This document shows, piece by piece, positions 18,937-26,467 of a stretch of DNA of 64,000 nucleotides. A program made the position numbers and the translations under genes. How positions within the stretch are numbered: the first letter of the stretch is position 1; every line of letters starts with the position of its first letter. The notes beneath the pieces were generated by a model. That model worked only from the letters and a program-made list of their open reading frames with translations. It did no database searches and was not told the DNA's origin. This DNA is from CAWGQN01 sp963824885. Lineage in GTDB: Bacteria > Actinomycetota > Actinomycetes > Actinomycetales > Microbacteriaceae. The stretch is taken from positions 186,001 through 250,000 of the forward strand of contig CAWGQN010000001.1 of NCBI GenBank assembly GCA_963824885.1, in the 5' to 3' direction.

Positions 18937-19812
18937 TTAGGCCGCCTGGGTGGCGGCTGGTCTTATTGTCTCGTATTCGATGGGTGTGAGTTTCCCGAGG
19001 GCGCGTTGTCGGCGCCTGCGGTGGTAGGTGGCTTCAATCCACGTGATGATCGCGAGGCGGAGGTCTTCCCGGTTCTGCCAACGCCGGGTGTTCAGGACGT
19101 TGTTTTGCAGCAGCGAGAAAAACGATTCCATTGCGGCGTTATCAGCGCACGCACCGACCCTTCCCATCGATCCGACGAGCCCGTTGTTCTTGAGCGTGCG
19201 AACAAACGTTTTCGAACGAAATTGGGACCCCCTGTCCGAGTGGACCACTGTTCGTATCGGGTTGCGGCGTTGGATTGCCATTCGGACGGCCCGAACAGCT
19301 AGTGATGCTTTCATCCGTGTGTCGATGGAGTACCCGACGATCCGGTTGGAGTGAACATCCTTGACCGCGCACAAATACAGTTTTCCCTCTTGCGTTGGGT
19401 GCTCCGTAATGTCGGTCAACCAAAGCTCGTTCGCTGCTGTTGCGGTGAATACTCGCTTGACTTTGTCGTCGTGCACGGGCGGACCGGGTGTGCGGTTTCT
19501 TCCGCGTTTCTTCGCGAACATGCTCCACAGCTTCTGCTGCGAACACAGGCGCCACACGCGCCGTTCCGAGACGGCGAAGCCCCGTTGGGCGAGTTCGTCA
19601 GCAATGAACCGGTAACCGAACATCGGATCATCACGGTGAACATCCACCGCCGCATTGGTCACGTGAGCGTCGTCCCACGCACGGTCACTGACAGGGGTGC
19701 GCACCCACCGGTAATACCCCTGCTTCGAGAACTTCAAAACCCGACACGTCACCGCCACCGGCACCCTGATTCGGGCACCGGCAGCGGCAAGCTCTCTCAC
19801 GAGCGGGTACAT
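18937..19812 (-). CDS. IS3 transposase OrfB (copy 1)
   Basis: A 291-residue DDE integrase-fold transposase. The catalytic residues lie in LWLTDITEH (D), VVHSDRGSQF (D) and AMESFFSLL (E). An HTH_21-like region precedes the core, and the tail TYHRRRRQRALGKLTPIEYE is typical of IS3. It is normally made as a fusion with OrfA by -1 frameshifting at 19815-19821; its own ATG overlaps the orfA stop. Confidence 0.95.
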   Translation of the reverse strand: MYPLVRELAAAGARIRVPVAVTCRVLKFSKQGYYRWVRTPVSDRAWDDAHVTNAAVDVHRDDPMFGYRFIADELAQRGFAVSERRVWRLCSQQKLWSMFAKKRGRNRTPGPPVHDDKVKRVFTATAANELWLTDITEHPTQEGKLYLCAVKDVHSNRIVGYSIDTRMKASLAVRAVRMAIQRRNPIRTVVHSDRGSQFRSKTFVRTLKNNGLVGSMGRVGACADNAAMESFFSLLQNNVLNTRRWQNREDLRLAIITWIEATYHRRRRQRALGKLTPIEYETIRPAATQAA

Positions 19813-20099
19813 CAGTTTTTTGGTAACCCCGCCTGCGACAAATACGCGGCAGCCCGCCGAAGAACTTCGTTCTCCTGCTCAAGCAAACGCATCCGCTTCT
19901 TCATCTGACGAATCTCGGCAGCGTCAGCATCGGTAATACCCGGACGAACACCGTCCTCGATATCAGCTCGCTTCAACCACGTCGCTAACGTCGCATCGCA
20001 AATTCCGAAATCCTTCGCTACCTGCGACAACGACGCTTCTTTTCTTCGAGCAACCGCAACAACATCGCAACGAAATTCGATCGGGTAAGGCTTAGACAT
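19812..20099 (-). CDS. IS3 transposase OrfA (copy 1)
   Basis: A 95-residue protein with a helix-turn-helix of the transposase_8 type (SLSQVAKDFGICDATLATWL) and a leucine-zipper coiled coil (RQMKKRMRLLEQENEVLRRA) for OrfA/OrfAB assembly. ATG 20099 is preferred over a start ten codons earlier because MSKPYPIEFR is the family N-terminus. Confidence 0.93.
   Translation of the reverse strand: MSKPYPIEFRCDVVAVARRKEASLSQVAKDFGICDATLATWLKRADIEDGVRPGITDADAAEIRQMKKRMRLLEQENEVLRRAAAYLSQAGLPKN
19815..19821 (-). other. A-AAA-AAC slippery heptamer of IS3 copy 1
   Basis: On the minus strand the orfA end reads CCA AAA AAC TGA. A -1 slip on A AAA AAC changes the frame to AAA AAA CTG ATG TAC, which is the orfB frame. 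This is the standard IS3 programmed frameshift layout. Confidence 0.8.
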
Positions 20100-20173
20100 G
20101 ACACACATCTTTCCACCAAGAACCAACACGGCCCTCAGAGATCAACAGTCAACAAAAGCCTCAGCAGCCCCAC

Positions 20174-20449
20174 ACGTCGGGCACACGCGGCTCAGATAGA
20201 CTCGTGAACGTTCTCCTGATGCTCGCGTTTATGGGAATTATTCCGTTGCCGGTACTCCAGGCCCTCAAGCTTTACGTCAACGTCACACCTCTGAGCGTCG
20301 GCCACCTCATTTTGCAATACTCCGTTCTCAACCTATTGGGAATCGCTTTTCTTCTTTTGCAGTACACGGGGCGTGAAAGCAAGAAAATTATTGAGTCCAA
20401 CGACGCTAGTGATGCGGGCGCCGAAACGGTCTCTCGTGGGAGAAGGTAG
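20174..20449 (+). pseudogene. Truncated paralogue of the 14267 membrane protein (C-terminal remnant)
   Basis: About 90 codons (SGTRGSDRLVNVLLMLAF, then GIIPLPVLQALKLYVNVTPL) closely match the C-terminus of the membrane protein at 14267-15041. The 5' three quarters are missing, and IS3 copy 1 ends 2 bases upstream. Because the IS is flanked by an ACA duplication, the truncation may predate insertion. A short in-frame ATG/GTG start within it could make 81 residues, but a function is unlikely. Confidence 0.8.
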
Positions 20450-20458
20450 ATAACCCGC

Positions 20459-20947
20459 ATGGGAATCTCCCCATACTTGAGCGCGCTGCGCGCGCTTGTG
20501 GGCCACACAATGCTTCAAATCCCCTTCGTGACCGCGCTCATTCTGAATGATGAGCGCCACGTTTTTCTTGCCCAGCATGCTCGAGACGGTCTTTGGGGAA
20601 CCATAGGCGGCGCCCTCGACCCGGAAGAAAATCCAAAAGCGGGTCTCAAACGAGAAGTGTCCGAGGAAACCGGACTCGACATCGTCGTGCACGAGGTGCT
20701 TAACGTGCACTGCGGCCCGCACACCACGACACAGTATGCGTCGGGCGACATCGCCAACGCGTTGGCCGTCGTTTACCGGTGCACTCTCGTCAGTGCGGCG
20801 CAGCTGCCGCACCTACAAGCCGATGAAATAGCAAAGGTCGCGTGGTTCTGCGCGGGGGACACTTCTGCACTCCCCCTCAAACCCTGGATGAATGCGGTTC
20901 TTGACGATTACACTGCGCTCATACGAAGCAAAGAACGCGATAGCTAG
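20459..20947 (+). CDS. Nudix hydrolase
   Basis: A 162-residue pyrophosphohydrolase. The Nudix box is GALDPEENPKAGLKREVSEE followed by TGL, fitting GX5EX7REUXEEXGU. The substrate is unknown; nucleoside diphosphate derivatives are usual. ATG 20459 is taken as start; MLQIPFVTALI at 20510 is an alternative. It lies 9 bases after the membrane-protein remnant, in a rearranged region. Confidence 0.85.
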   Translation: MGISPYLSALRALVGHTMLQIPFVTALILNDERHVFLAQHARDGLWGTIGGALDPEENPKAGLKREVSEETGLDIVVHEVLNVHCGPHTTTQYASGDIANALAVVYRCTLVSAAQLPHLQADEIAKVAWFCAGDTSALPLKPWMNAVLDDYTALIRSKERDS

Positions 20948-20964
20948 AGCATTAGGTCAACCGC

Positions 20965-21030
20965 GTTCCCGGTCGGGGCGCCCATTGATGATGGCGGAGT
21001 GCGGGAGAACCGTCGCGAGGTGGGTTTCAC
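20965..21030 (+). repeat. Degenerate copy 3 of the VIT1 gene 3' end
   Basis: TTCCCGGTCGGGGCG, then GGCGGAGTGCGGGAGAA, aligns with the VIT1 gene end at 14094-14136 and with copy 2 at 15044. The shared tail CGTCGCG-GGTGGGTTTC shows that copies 2 and 3 are closer to each other. It follows the Nudix gene directly. Confidence 0.55.
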
Positions 21031-21058
21031 GGGTAACCAAAGCGTGGAGCAGGATAAA

Positions 21059-21083
21059 AGTCAACAATACCGAGAGCAGCCCC
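21059..21083 (-). repeat. IS-like terminal repeat B
   Basis: AGTCAACAA at one end and GCAGCCCC at the other match the right end of the IS3 element at 20 of 25 positions. It is also the inverted partner of repeat A at 14137-14161 (20 of 25). No transposase of a second type is seen next to it, so it is a solo or relic end. Confidence 0.45.
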
Positions 21084-21241
21084 AAACTCCGGTCGCTGTT
21101 GCGTTTAAAACCGACCGAGCGACGTTTAATCCGAACTCTATTGACATCAATTATCCGGTCCGACACATTGGGAAATGTCACTCGATGCCTTCGGTCCTCG
21201 AGGCAAAAAACGGTGACACTATCGAAAATTGGGAGGTAATC

Positions 21242-21694
21242 ATGAAATTAAATTCAATCGTTGTCGCGACAGTCGCAACACTCTCTCTGGTTCTCGCAAG
21301 TGCAGGGACCGCAAACGCTAAGAGTCACTCAGGGACTGCGCGTTTTGATAATGGGCACACTATCACGGCAAACATATGGATACAGTCGCTCTCAGACTTC
21401 AGCGGTTGCGGAGATTTTTCCTCTTCCGCGGAGATGACAGCATCCCCGAACTGGATTACAAATCGGACAAAATTCTACCAAGTCGGATTCGGAGGCGTTT
21501 CCGTTCAAGGGGTATCTGCAGACAGAGTTGGGGGTGATCCGGCAAGCCTCACCTGGACAAATAGCAACGGTGCCAAGGGTTCATACATGAGCGGCAAAGT
21601 GTGCGGAGGGTTCGGAACTATTTACACCGGAGCAGATGTGACTGCTAGCGCATATTATTATGGCAATCTGCGGGTCGCCTCTGCACACATTTAA
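21242..21694 (+). CDS. Small secreted protein, possible bacteriocin-like product
   Basis: A 150-residue product from ATG 21242 with a strong GGGAGG site 5 bases upstream. A Sec signal peptide (MKLNSIVVATVATLSLVLAS, cut after ANA at about 26) leaves a 124-residue Gly/Ser/Thr-rich mature protein with two cysteines (SGCGDF and KVCGGFG), which could form a disulfide. The end SAYYYGNLRVASAHI faintly recalls lactococcin-972-type C-termini, but this is weak. It heads an operon with a lipoprotein and an ABC transporter. Confidence 0.75.
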   Translation: MKLNSIVVATVATLSLVLASAGTANAKSHSGTARFDNGHTITANIWIQSLSDFSGCGDFSSSAEMTASPNWITNRTKFYQVGFGGVSVQGVSADRVGGDPASLTWTNSNGAKGSYMSGKVCGGFGTIYTGADVTASAYYYGNLRVASAHI

Positions 21695-21714
21695 ACCCGG
21701 ACCCAAATACGTCC

Positions 21715-22356
21715 GTGAGAATTGTGAACCGGTCATTGCGTCTGAGATTAGCGCTTTGTGGCACCATCGTACTTAGTGTCATGCTCAGCGCCTGTTCGAA
21801 CCGCGTTGGAGAAGGCGGTTCGTCAGAGACGGCTCGTTTTATTGACGACGCGTTGACGCTCCGAGACGACAGTGGGTTGTTTAGGATGGCTGAATCGGAA
21901 CGGACTGTCGAAGGCGACACGTACATAACAGCACTGTATGCGTCGGCGGACCCAGACGGTCGGCTAGTCGGAAGACTTGTAGAACCTGAAATTGACCAAA
22001 AGGCAAGTAAATTAGGCCCATCCGACACGGTGGGCGTCTGGTCAATTGCGGTGATCGCAAAAACGATTGGCCGACCGTCACTGCCACTTCTCAATCGGGC
22101 GGCACAAACCCTAAGAATCCCTGCGGAGCAACCGACAACCGATGCCGACGTAGCTGCCATTTGGTATTGGGCAGATACCGTTCGCACTCTAAGAAAAGCG
22201 AATATTGCAACGCGAGTCGAGGCAATCGCACGAGAACGCTTGGGGAACATCAACTTAGATCACCTTCGCGGTCATCCCTATTTGATCTGGCGATTGTGGG
22301 ATGCTTATTCCGCGCTTGATCTACTAGTTCCTCGCGATGTGACGGTCCTGATTTAA
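21715..22356 (+). CDS. Lipoprotein, probable N-terminal part of a frameshifted gene
   Basis: 213 residues with a basic N-terminus, hydrophobic span and lipobox LSAC (about 23-26), so it is likely exported and lipid-anchored. The rest is helical with no recognised family. It stops at 22356, 20 bases after the secreted-protein gene's neighbour reading begins to fail: the following frame (22343 on) continues without start or ribosome site, so one extra base near 22340 may have split a ~540-residue lipoprotein. Confidence 0.65.
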   Translation: MRIVNRSLRLRLALCGTIVLSVMLSACSNRVGEGGSSETARFIDDALTLRDDSGLFRMAESERTVEGDTYITALYASADPDGRLVGRLVEPEIDQKASKLGPSDTVGVWSIAVIAKTIGRPSLPLLNRAAQTLRIPAEQPTTDADVAAIWYWADTVRTLRKANIATRVEAIARERLGNINLDHLRGHPYLIWRLWDAYSALDLLVPRDVTVLI

Positions 22357-22381
22357 CACTGTTCAGGCTGATACGCCTCCG

Positions 22382-23341
22382 ATGAATCTCGAGGCTACCT
22401 TCGATATCCAGGCAGTTGCGGAAATATCTGGGGTTCTTAATCGATCACCTAGCCTGTCGGCGGGGATACCGGCAATGCTCAAACAGCTGCTTTCCGACGG
22501 GAGTGTCAGCGAGGACATCGTTCGAGTGTCGATGCTTCGCACGTTGAATCTATTAGGCGACGAAGCCTTCACTCGGACATATTTAAGCGATCAAGTGCTC
22601 GCGACAAGAATCGAATCGTCCACCGGATTAGTCAGACCCATCATCGATTTTCCCGGTACCGTTGAGGCAACCTACTTGGTGTCGAGGCTCCTGGATCAAC
22701 ACTTTCCGCACGTCGCAAATTCGACCACCCGCGACGCCCTCTTTGCCCACATCTCCAGCCCAGAAACAGACCGCTTAACGAAGCTGAAAGCGCTGGTTGC
22801 GCTCCGCCGCTCGGGAGATCCGCGGTGGAATGACCATCTGGAAATTCCTCAAGATGCTATACGAACTTTCCGAAGCGTCGTCACAGTAGAGGAAATGCCG
22901 TCGTACCTCGTAACCATGGAAGCGGCAGTTCAGGTAGTCGACAAGGTAGCGTTTTCCCGCCTCGAGAAATTCGAGGCACCAACCGGTGATGATCGTCTCG
23001 CGAGTCAGGCGCTCACGGCACTTGCAGGGTCGAGTTACTTCTCAAACGGGTCAGAAGTGTCCGAATGGTTCCCCGACCATCAAAAAAAACTCCAAACACT
23101 CATTAAAGAACCCCGCGAGCCTTTTAGCTTATATGTCGCCGGAATGGCCGCCATGGCAAGCTCGCCCCTATCTGAGCTGAACTCATCGAATTTCACATCG
23201 GCGACAGAAGAACTCGAGTCGATCAGAGGCTGCAAAAAGCACAAAACGCTCTATCGCGCGGGCCTTGAACCGACCGCTCCCTGCAGCTTGTCGGTGTCAG
23301 TAAGGCTCATGGCGGTCTCAGGAGCATACGGAGGTGGGTAA
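22382..23341 (+). CDS. Helical-repeat protein, probable C-terminal part of the lipoprotein
   Basis: 319 codons from ATG 22382. No ribosome site and no signal peptide; the frame stays open upstream to about 22343 (FNTVQADTPP), consistent with being the continuation of the 21715 lipoprotein. Repeated patterns such as FPGTVEATYLVSRLL and LTKLKALVALRRSGDPRW suggest an alpha/alpha toroid like prenyltransferase/terpene-cyclase repeats, but this is uncertain. It ends just before the ABC ATPase gene, overlapping its possible GTG start. Confidence 0.55.
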   Translation: MNLEATFDIQAVAEISGVLNRSPSLSAGIPAMLKQLLSDGSVSEDIVRVSMLRTLNLLGDEAFTRTYLSDQVLATRIESSTGLVRPIIDFPGTVEATYLVSRLLDQHFPHVANSTTRDALFAHISSPETDRLTKLKALVALRRSGDPRWNDHLEIPQDAIRTFRSVVTVEEMPSYLVTMEAAVQVVDKVAFSRLEKFEAPTGDDRLASQALTALAGSSYFSNGSEVSEWFPDHQKKLQTLIKEPREPFSLYVAGMAAMASSPLSELNSSNFTSATEELESIRGCKKHKTLYRAGLEPTAPCSLSVSVRLMAVSGAYGGG

Positions 23342-23345
23342 CCCA

Positions 23346-23999
23346 ATGAGCATTCTCACACTTTTCGACATCGACAAGAGCTACAAAGACTCCGCCGGAA
23401 AAATCCACCGTGTGTTGTCCAAATTCAGTCTCGAAATAGCACCGGGCGAAATCGTGTGGTTAAGAGGCGAATCGGGTTCGGGCAAGTCAACCGTATTGAA
23501 CATCGCAGGTCTACTGTCCTCTCCGGATAGTGGAAAGCGTTCGGTCGACGGTGTCGACGTGACATCGCCAGGTCCACGAATCGCCGCCGAAATGCGCAAA
23601 ACAAAGATTGGCATGGTGTTCCAACAGGGCAACCTCCTGCCCGATTTGACCGCGGTTGAAAATATCATGGTTGCCAGCGCCGACGGTAAAACGGAGGAGA
23701 TTTTAGAAGACAGGCTCGCGGAGTTTGGTCTCAACTCAATTGCGCACTACAAAGCGAAACAGCTCTCGGGAGGGCAACAGCAGCGCGTCGCGTTCTGTCG
23801 CGCGCTCATCAATGATCCGGTCCTGGTATTGGCCGACGAACCCAATTCTGGTCTCGACGAGAAGAACACTGCCAGCATCACAGACGCATTGGAATCTGCA
23901 TCGCGTCGTGGGTGCGCAGTCTTGCTGGCATCGCACTACTCAGCGTTCGAAACGATTTCGACTCGTAATATCGAAATGGAATGTGGCTATCGTGGCTAA
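23346..23999 (+). CDS. ABC transporter ATP-binding protein (LolD/MacB type)
   Basis: 217 residues with Walker A GESGSGKST, Q-loop VFQQGNLLPDL, signature LSGGQQQRV, Walker B VLVLADEP and H-loop ASHYS. It belongs to the class that drives FtsX-like permeases, which usually move lipoproteins or peptides or act mechanically, rather than import solutes. ATG 23346 has GGAGG 11 bases upstream. It overlaps the permease start by 8 bases. Confidence 0.93.
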   Translation: MSILTLFDIDKSYKDSAGKIHRVLSKFSLEIAPGEIVWLRGESGSGKSTVLNIAGLLSSPDSGKRSVDGVDVTSPGPRIAAEMRKTKIGMVFQQGNLLPDLTAVENIMVASADGKTEEILEDRLAEFGLNSIAHYKAKQLSGGQQQRVAFCRALINDPVLVLADEPNSGLDEKNTASITDALESASRRGCAVLLASHYSAFETISTRNIEMECGYRG

Positions 24000-25221
24000 C
24001 GTCGGTATTTTGCTTCGCCGAAACACGGTGCTCACCCTTCGCAAGGTTCGTCCCCTCGCGATCCTGATGACCGTGGCAATTGCCCTGTTGCTCGTCGCCG
24101 ACAGTGTTGTGGCCGCCGGAATTACCAAGTACTCGCAGTCCATCACATCGGACTCGGCCTTGAACATGGTAAAGGTCACCTACACGTCGGAGGCGTCTCG
24201 ACCGATAACGAAGGCCTCCTTGGATGAGTTCATGGCGATTCCGAATGTCAGCCAAGTCTTTGGCTGGGTTCAAGTCGATTTGACGATTGCTAACGCAGCG
24301 GATTGGCCGACTTCCGAAAACCCAGGAGCGCTGTGGGGGACGCCGTATATCCCGGGAGTTAGTCCCAAAGCAGTCGAAGGAGATGTTCCCGCCAACGGTC
24401 CGGGACCCAATGAAATCATGTTGCCGAAGTCCAGTCCGCGCGGGGATTATTCGTCCCTCCTTGGGAAGACGATCCCCTTCGCCTATACGACCATGACGTC
24501 TCCCGGACACGGTACGGCGGCCATCGTTGACCTGCGAGTAATCGGCCTCTACAACTACACAGCTCCGGGTGAAGATGGCGTCCAGCCATCTTATATTTCC
24601 GGTGACCTGCTTCTTACGATGGCAGCAAGCCGACAACTGGGAAAAGCTGACATGCACAATTCACAGTTTCTTGAATTCGTCGCCGCGTACATCAAGCCCG
24701 ACACACCCGAATCGATGCAAAAGATTCAAACCGCTGCATCCAGCCTGGGATACGGTGTCTCGAGCATTGCCGACCGAATGAGTTCGCTCGGCGGCCTTTT
24801 TCGTCTACTTTCCCTCTTCACGTGGGTTATTGGTATTTTTCTCGTACTCTTTTGTGTCGGAGTTGGCGGCTCTGTCGGCGGATCGTGGGTTCATCAGCGA
24901 GTGCGCGAAGTTGGGATTCTCAAGGCCATTGGGTGGTCCCGGTTCGCAATTTCTCGAGCGTTCTTCCTAGAATTGGCCGTCGTCGGGGGGGTCATCGGAC
25001 TCTCTGGGGCAATTGTGGGAATTGTCGTGTCGCTCGCGACTACGACAATTATTAGCGGACTCGGCCTCGAATTGCTCCCGGTGGCGCCGTGGACATTCCC
25101 CAACCCTCTCTGGATCGTGCTCGGCATCGTCGTCGCTCCGCTCTTTCTCTGCCTGGGAGGGCTGAAAAGCGCGTTGCGATTGGCGAAAATGGACGCCGAT
25201 ATGGCCCTTCGCGACCTCTAG
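23992..25221 (+). CDS. FtsX-like ABC permease with periplasm-side core domain
   Basis: 409 residues from GTG 23992. The first transmembrane helix (LAILMTVAIALLLVADSVV), a ~230-residue extracellular MacB-like domain, then three C-terminal helices (TWVIGIFLVLFCVGVGGSV and others). WVHQRVREVGILKAIGWSR is the typical FtsX-domain motif. With the upstream ATPase it forms a MacB/LolCDE-type complex. Its likely clients are the secreted peptide and lipoprotein encoded upstream; this is inferred from operon structure only. Confidence 0.88.
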   Translation: MANVGILLRRNTVLTLRKVRPLAILMTVAIALLLVADSVVAAGITKYSQSITSDSALNMVKVTYTSEASRPITKASLDEFMAIPNVSQVFGWVQVDLTIANAADWPTSENPGALWGTPYIPGVSPKAVEGDVPANGPGPNEIMLPKSSPRGDYSSLLGKTIPFAYTTMTSPGHGTAAIVDLRVIGLYNYTAPGEDGVQPSYISGDLLLTMAASRQLGKADMHNSQFLEFVAAYIKPDTPESMQKIQTAASSLGYGVSSIADRMSSLGGLFRLLSLFTWVIGIFLVLFCVGVGGSVGGSWVHQRVREVGILKAIGWSRFAISRAFFLELAVVGGVIGLSGAIVGIVVSLATTTIISGLGLELLPVAPWTFPNPLWIVLGIVVAPLFLCLGGLKSALRLAKMDADMALRDL

Positions 25222-25240
25222 TTGGTTCGAAAACGGGACA

Positions 25241-25270
25241 GTGCGTCACGAGGCTCGCCTCGTGACGCAC
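25241..25270 (+). terminator. Strong hairpin after the ABC operon
   Basis: A perfect 13-14-bp inverted repeat (GTGCGTCACGAGG and its complement) begins 19 bases after the permease stop. No T run follows, so it may stop transcription only partly or protect the 3' end. Confidence 0.55.
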
Positions 25271-25301
25271 GCCGAAGAATACCTCTAGTCAGGAGTCATT
25301 T

Positions 25302-26114
25302 GTGTCACCGTGGTCTTTGCTCATGCCGGTCGCGTTTTTGGCCGTGGCAGCGGCAACTCTTCTACTCTTTCGGGCCAGGTCAGTCAAGGCCGCGAGCGGA
25401 ATTCTCGGCCTGGGCCTTTTTGCGACGTGCCTCCTGATCAACTCGCGCGCCGTGTATATCGCACTCGATCCACTTCTCGGCGGTGGCAACGCGCTCTATT
25501 TGATCGTGCAACTCACGTGGGTTCTCGCAATGTTTTTCATGAAGATCGCGTTCGTGCCCGACGAGCGGACAAACCATGATCGCCCTCGGTTCCTCTTGCC
25601 CGACGTGTGGGTCCTCGTCGCCTTCATTACCCTCATCATGGTTTTCTTCTTTCTGTCCTCCATGCCCGAAACCGCTTATCGCGTGGGGCCCTACCGAACC
25701 GAGTGGACGGTTATTGCGTTCACTCAACTCGTCACCCTCTACTCGGCGGGGTGTGCGCTTCTGATCGTCAAGAACAGCTTCACGCTCATGAGAGTGACCC
25801 ACCGACCACTCGCGCGCCGTTTGGGCTTCGCGGCCGTGTGCGCCGGGTTCTCGTTCGGGCTCGTGGCGTTCGTCGAACGAATTGCGTTCGCGTTTTTCTC
25901 CGTGAGCGCGAGTCACGAAACACGCACTCACGTCGAAGCTCTTGACGGCGGAATAGTGGTGGCCACCACGTTCTTCATTGTCGTTGGCTTTCTCTTGCTC
26001 GCGATTGGCAACGCCCGACGCGGTGCCACGCCAACAATCCCCGCGCCCCCAATTGACCCAGGCTCGACCCCCGACGTCACCGCTATTCAAGTCGAGGATC
26101 GACAACACCAATAA
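25302..26114 (+). CDS. Seven-span membrane protein (MAB_1171c-like)
   Basis: 270 residues with about seven hydrophobic spans spread along the protein and a hydrophilic proline-rich C-terminal tail. GTG 25302 has AGGAG 6 bases upstream. The pattern resembles the MAB_1171c-type putative transporter family, which often accompanies XRE and ImmA/IrrE-like genes; here such a pair lies 8 kb away. The family call is tentative. Confidence 0.55.
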   Translation: MSPWSLLMPVAFLAVAAATLLLFRARSVKAASGILGLGLFATCLLINSRAVYIALDPLLGGGNALYLIVQLTWVLAMFFMKIAFVPDERTNHDRPRFLLPDVWVLVAFITLIMVFFFLSSMPETAYRVGPYRTEWTVIAFTQLVTLYSAGCALLIVKNSFTLMRVTHRPLARRLGFAAVCAGFSFGLVAFVERIAFAFFSVSASHETRTHVEALDGGIVVATTFFIVVGFLLLAIGNARRGATPTIPAPPIDPGSTPDVTAIQVEDRQHQ

Positions 26115-26467
26115 CGAATTCGGCGGTGGCGAACAGCCACGTCGCCCGGTCGCGCGTGACGGCCACGTTTCACCGTCGAAGCGAAAAATTACTCCTCAAC
26201 ACACCCGGGGCGACCCATTTCCCGCTGCCAACCGGGAGAATTCAGTATCCGCTTCACAAATCGAACGATCCGTCCTGAATATTTTTCGCGCAAGCGAGGC
26301 GTTTCCTCGCACGATTGCTCCAATATTCGCCGTGCTGACAGCCCAACCTCACGGATCGTGCGGGTCAGCGGATTGGGAGGCGGTTTCCGGGAATTTGCAC
26401 ACGGATCGTGCCCACCAATGCTGAACGACGTCGGGACGGGGTTTTCGTCGTCGTTCCGCGTAACGGT
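26115..26467. other. Intergenic region without a recognised gene
   Basis: 353 bases between the convergent 7-TM and surface-protein genes. ACGGATCGTGC occurs twice (26352 and 26401), a short direct repeat. No RNA gene or clear terminator was recognised. Confidence 0.4.

Larger units (their letters stand above)
18905..20171 (-). mobile_element. IS3-family insertion sequence, copy 1
   Basis: A 1267-base element with imperfect 25-bp terminal inverted repeats (GGGGCTGCTG at the outer end, TTGTTGACT at the inner end). It holds orfA and orfB overlapping with a slippery site. It is flanked by ACA on both sides (18902-18904 and 20172-20174), a 3-bp target duplication as expected for IS3. It differs from copy 2 (56457-57723) at only about four bases, so both transposed recently. 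It sits between the hydrolase gene and a truncated membrane-protein paralogue. Confidence 0.93.

Noticed and set aside
14094..21030. Integron-like attC sites behind genes
   Set aside because: The repeats after three genes are copies of the VIT1 coding end, not attC hairpins, and no integrase is present.
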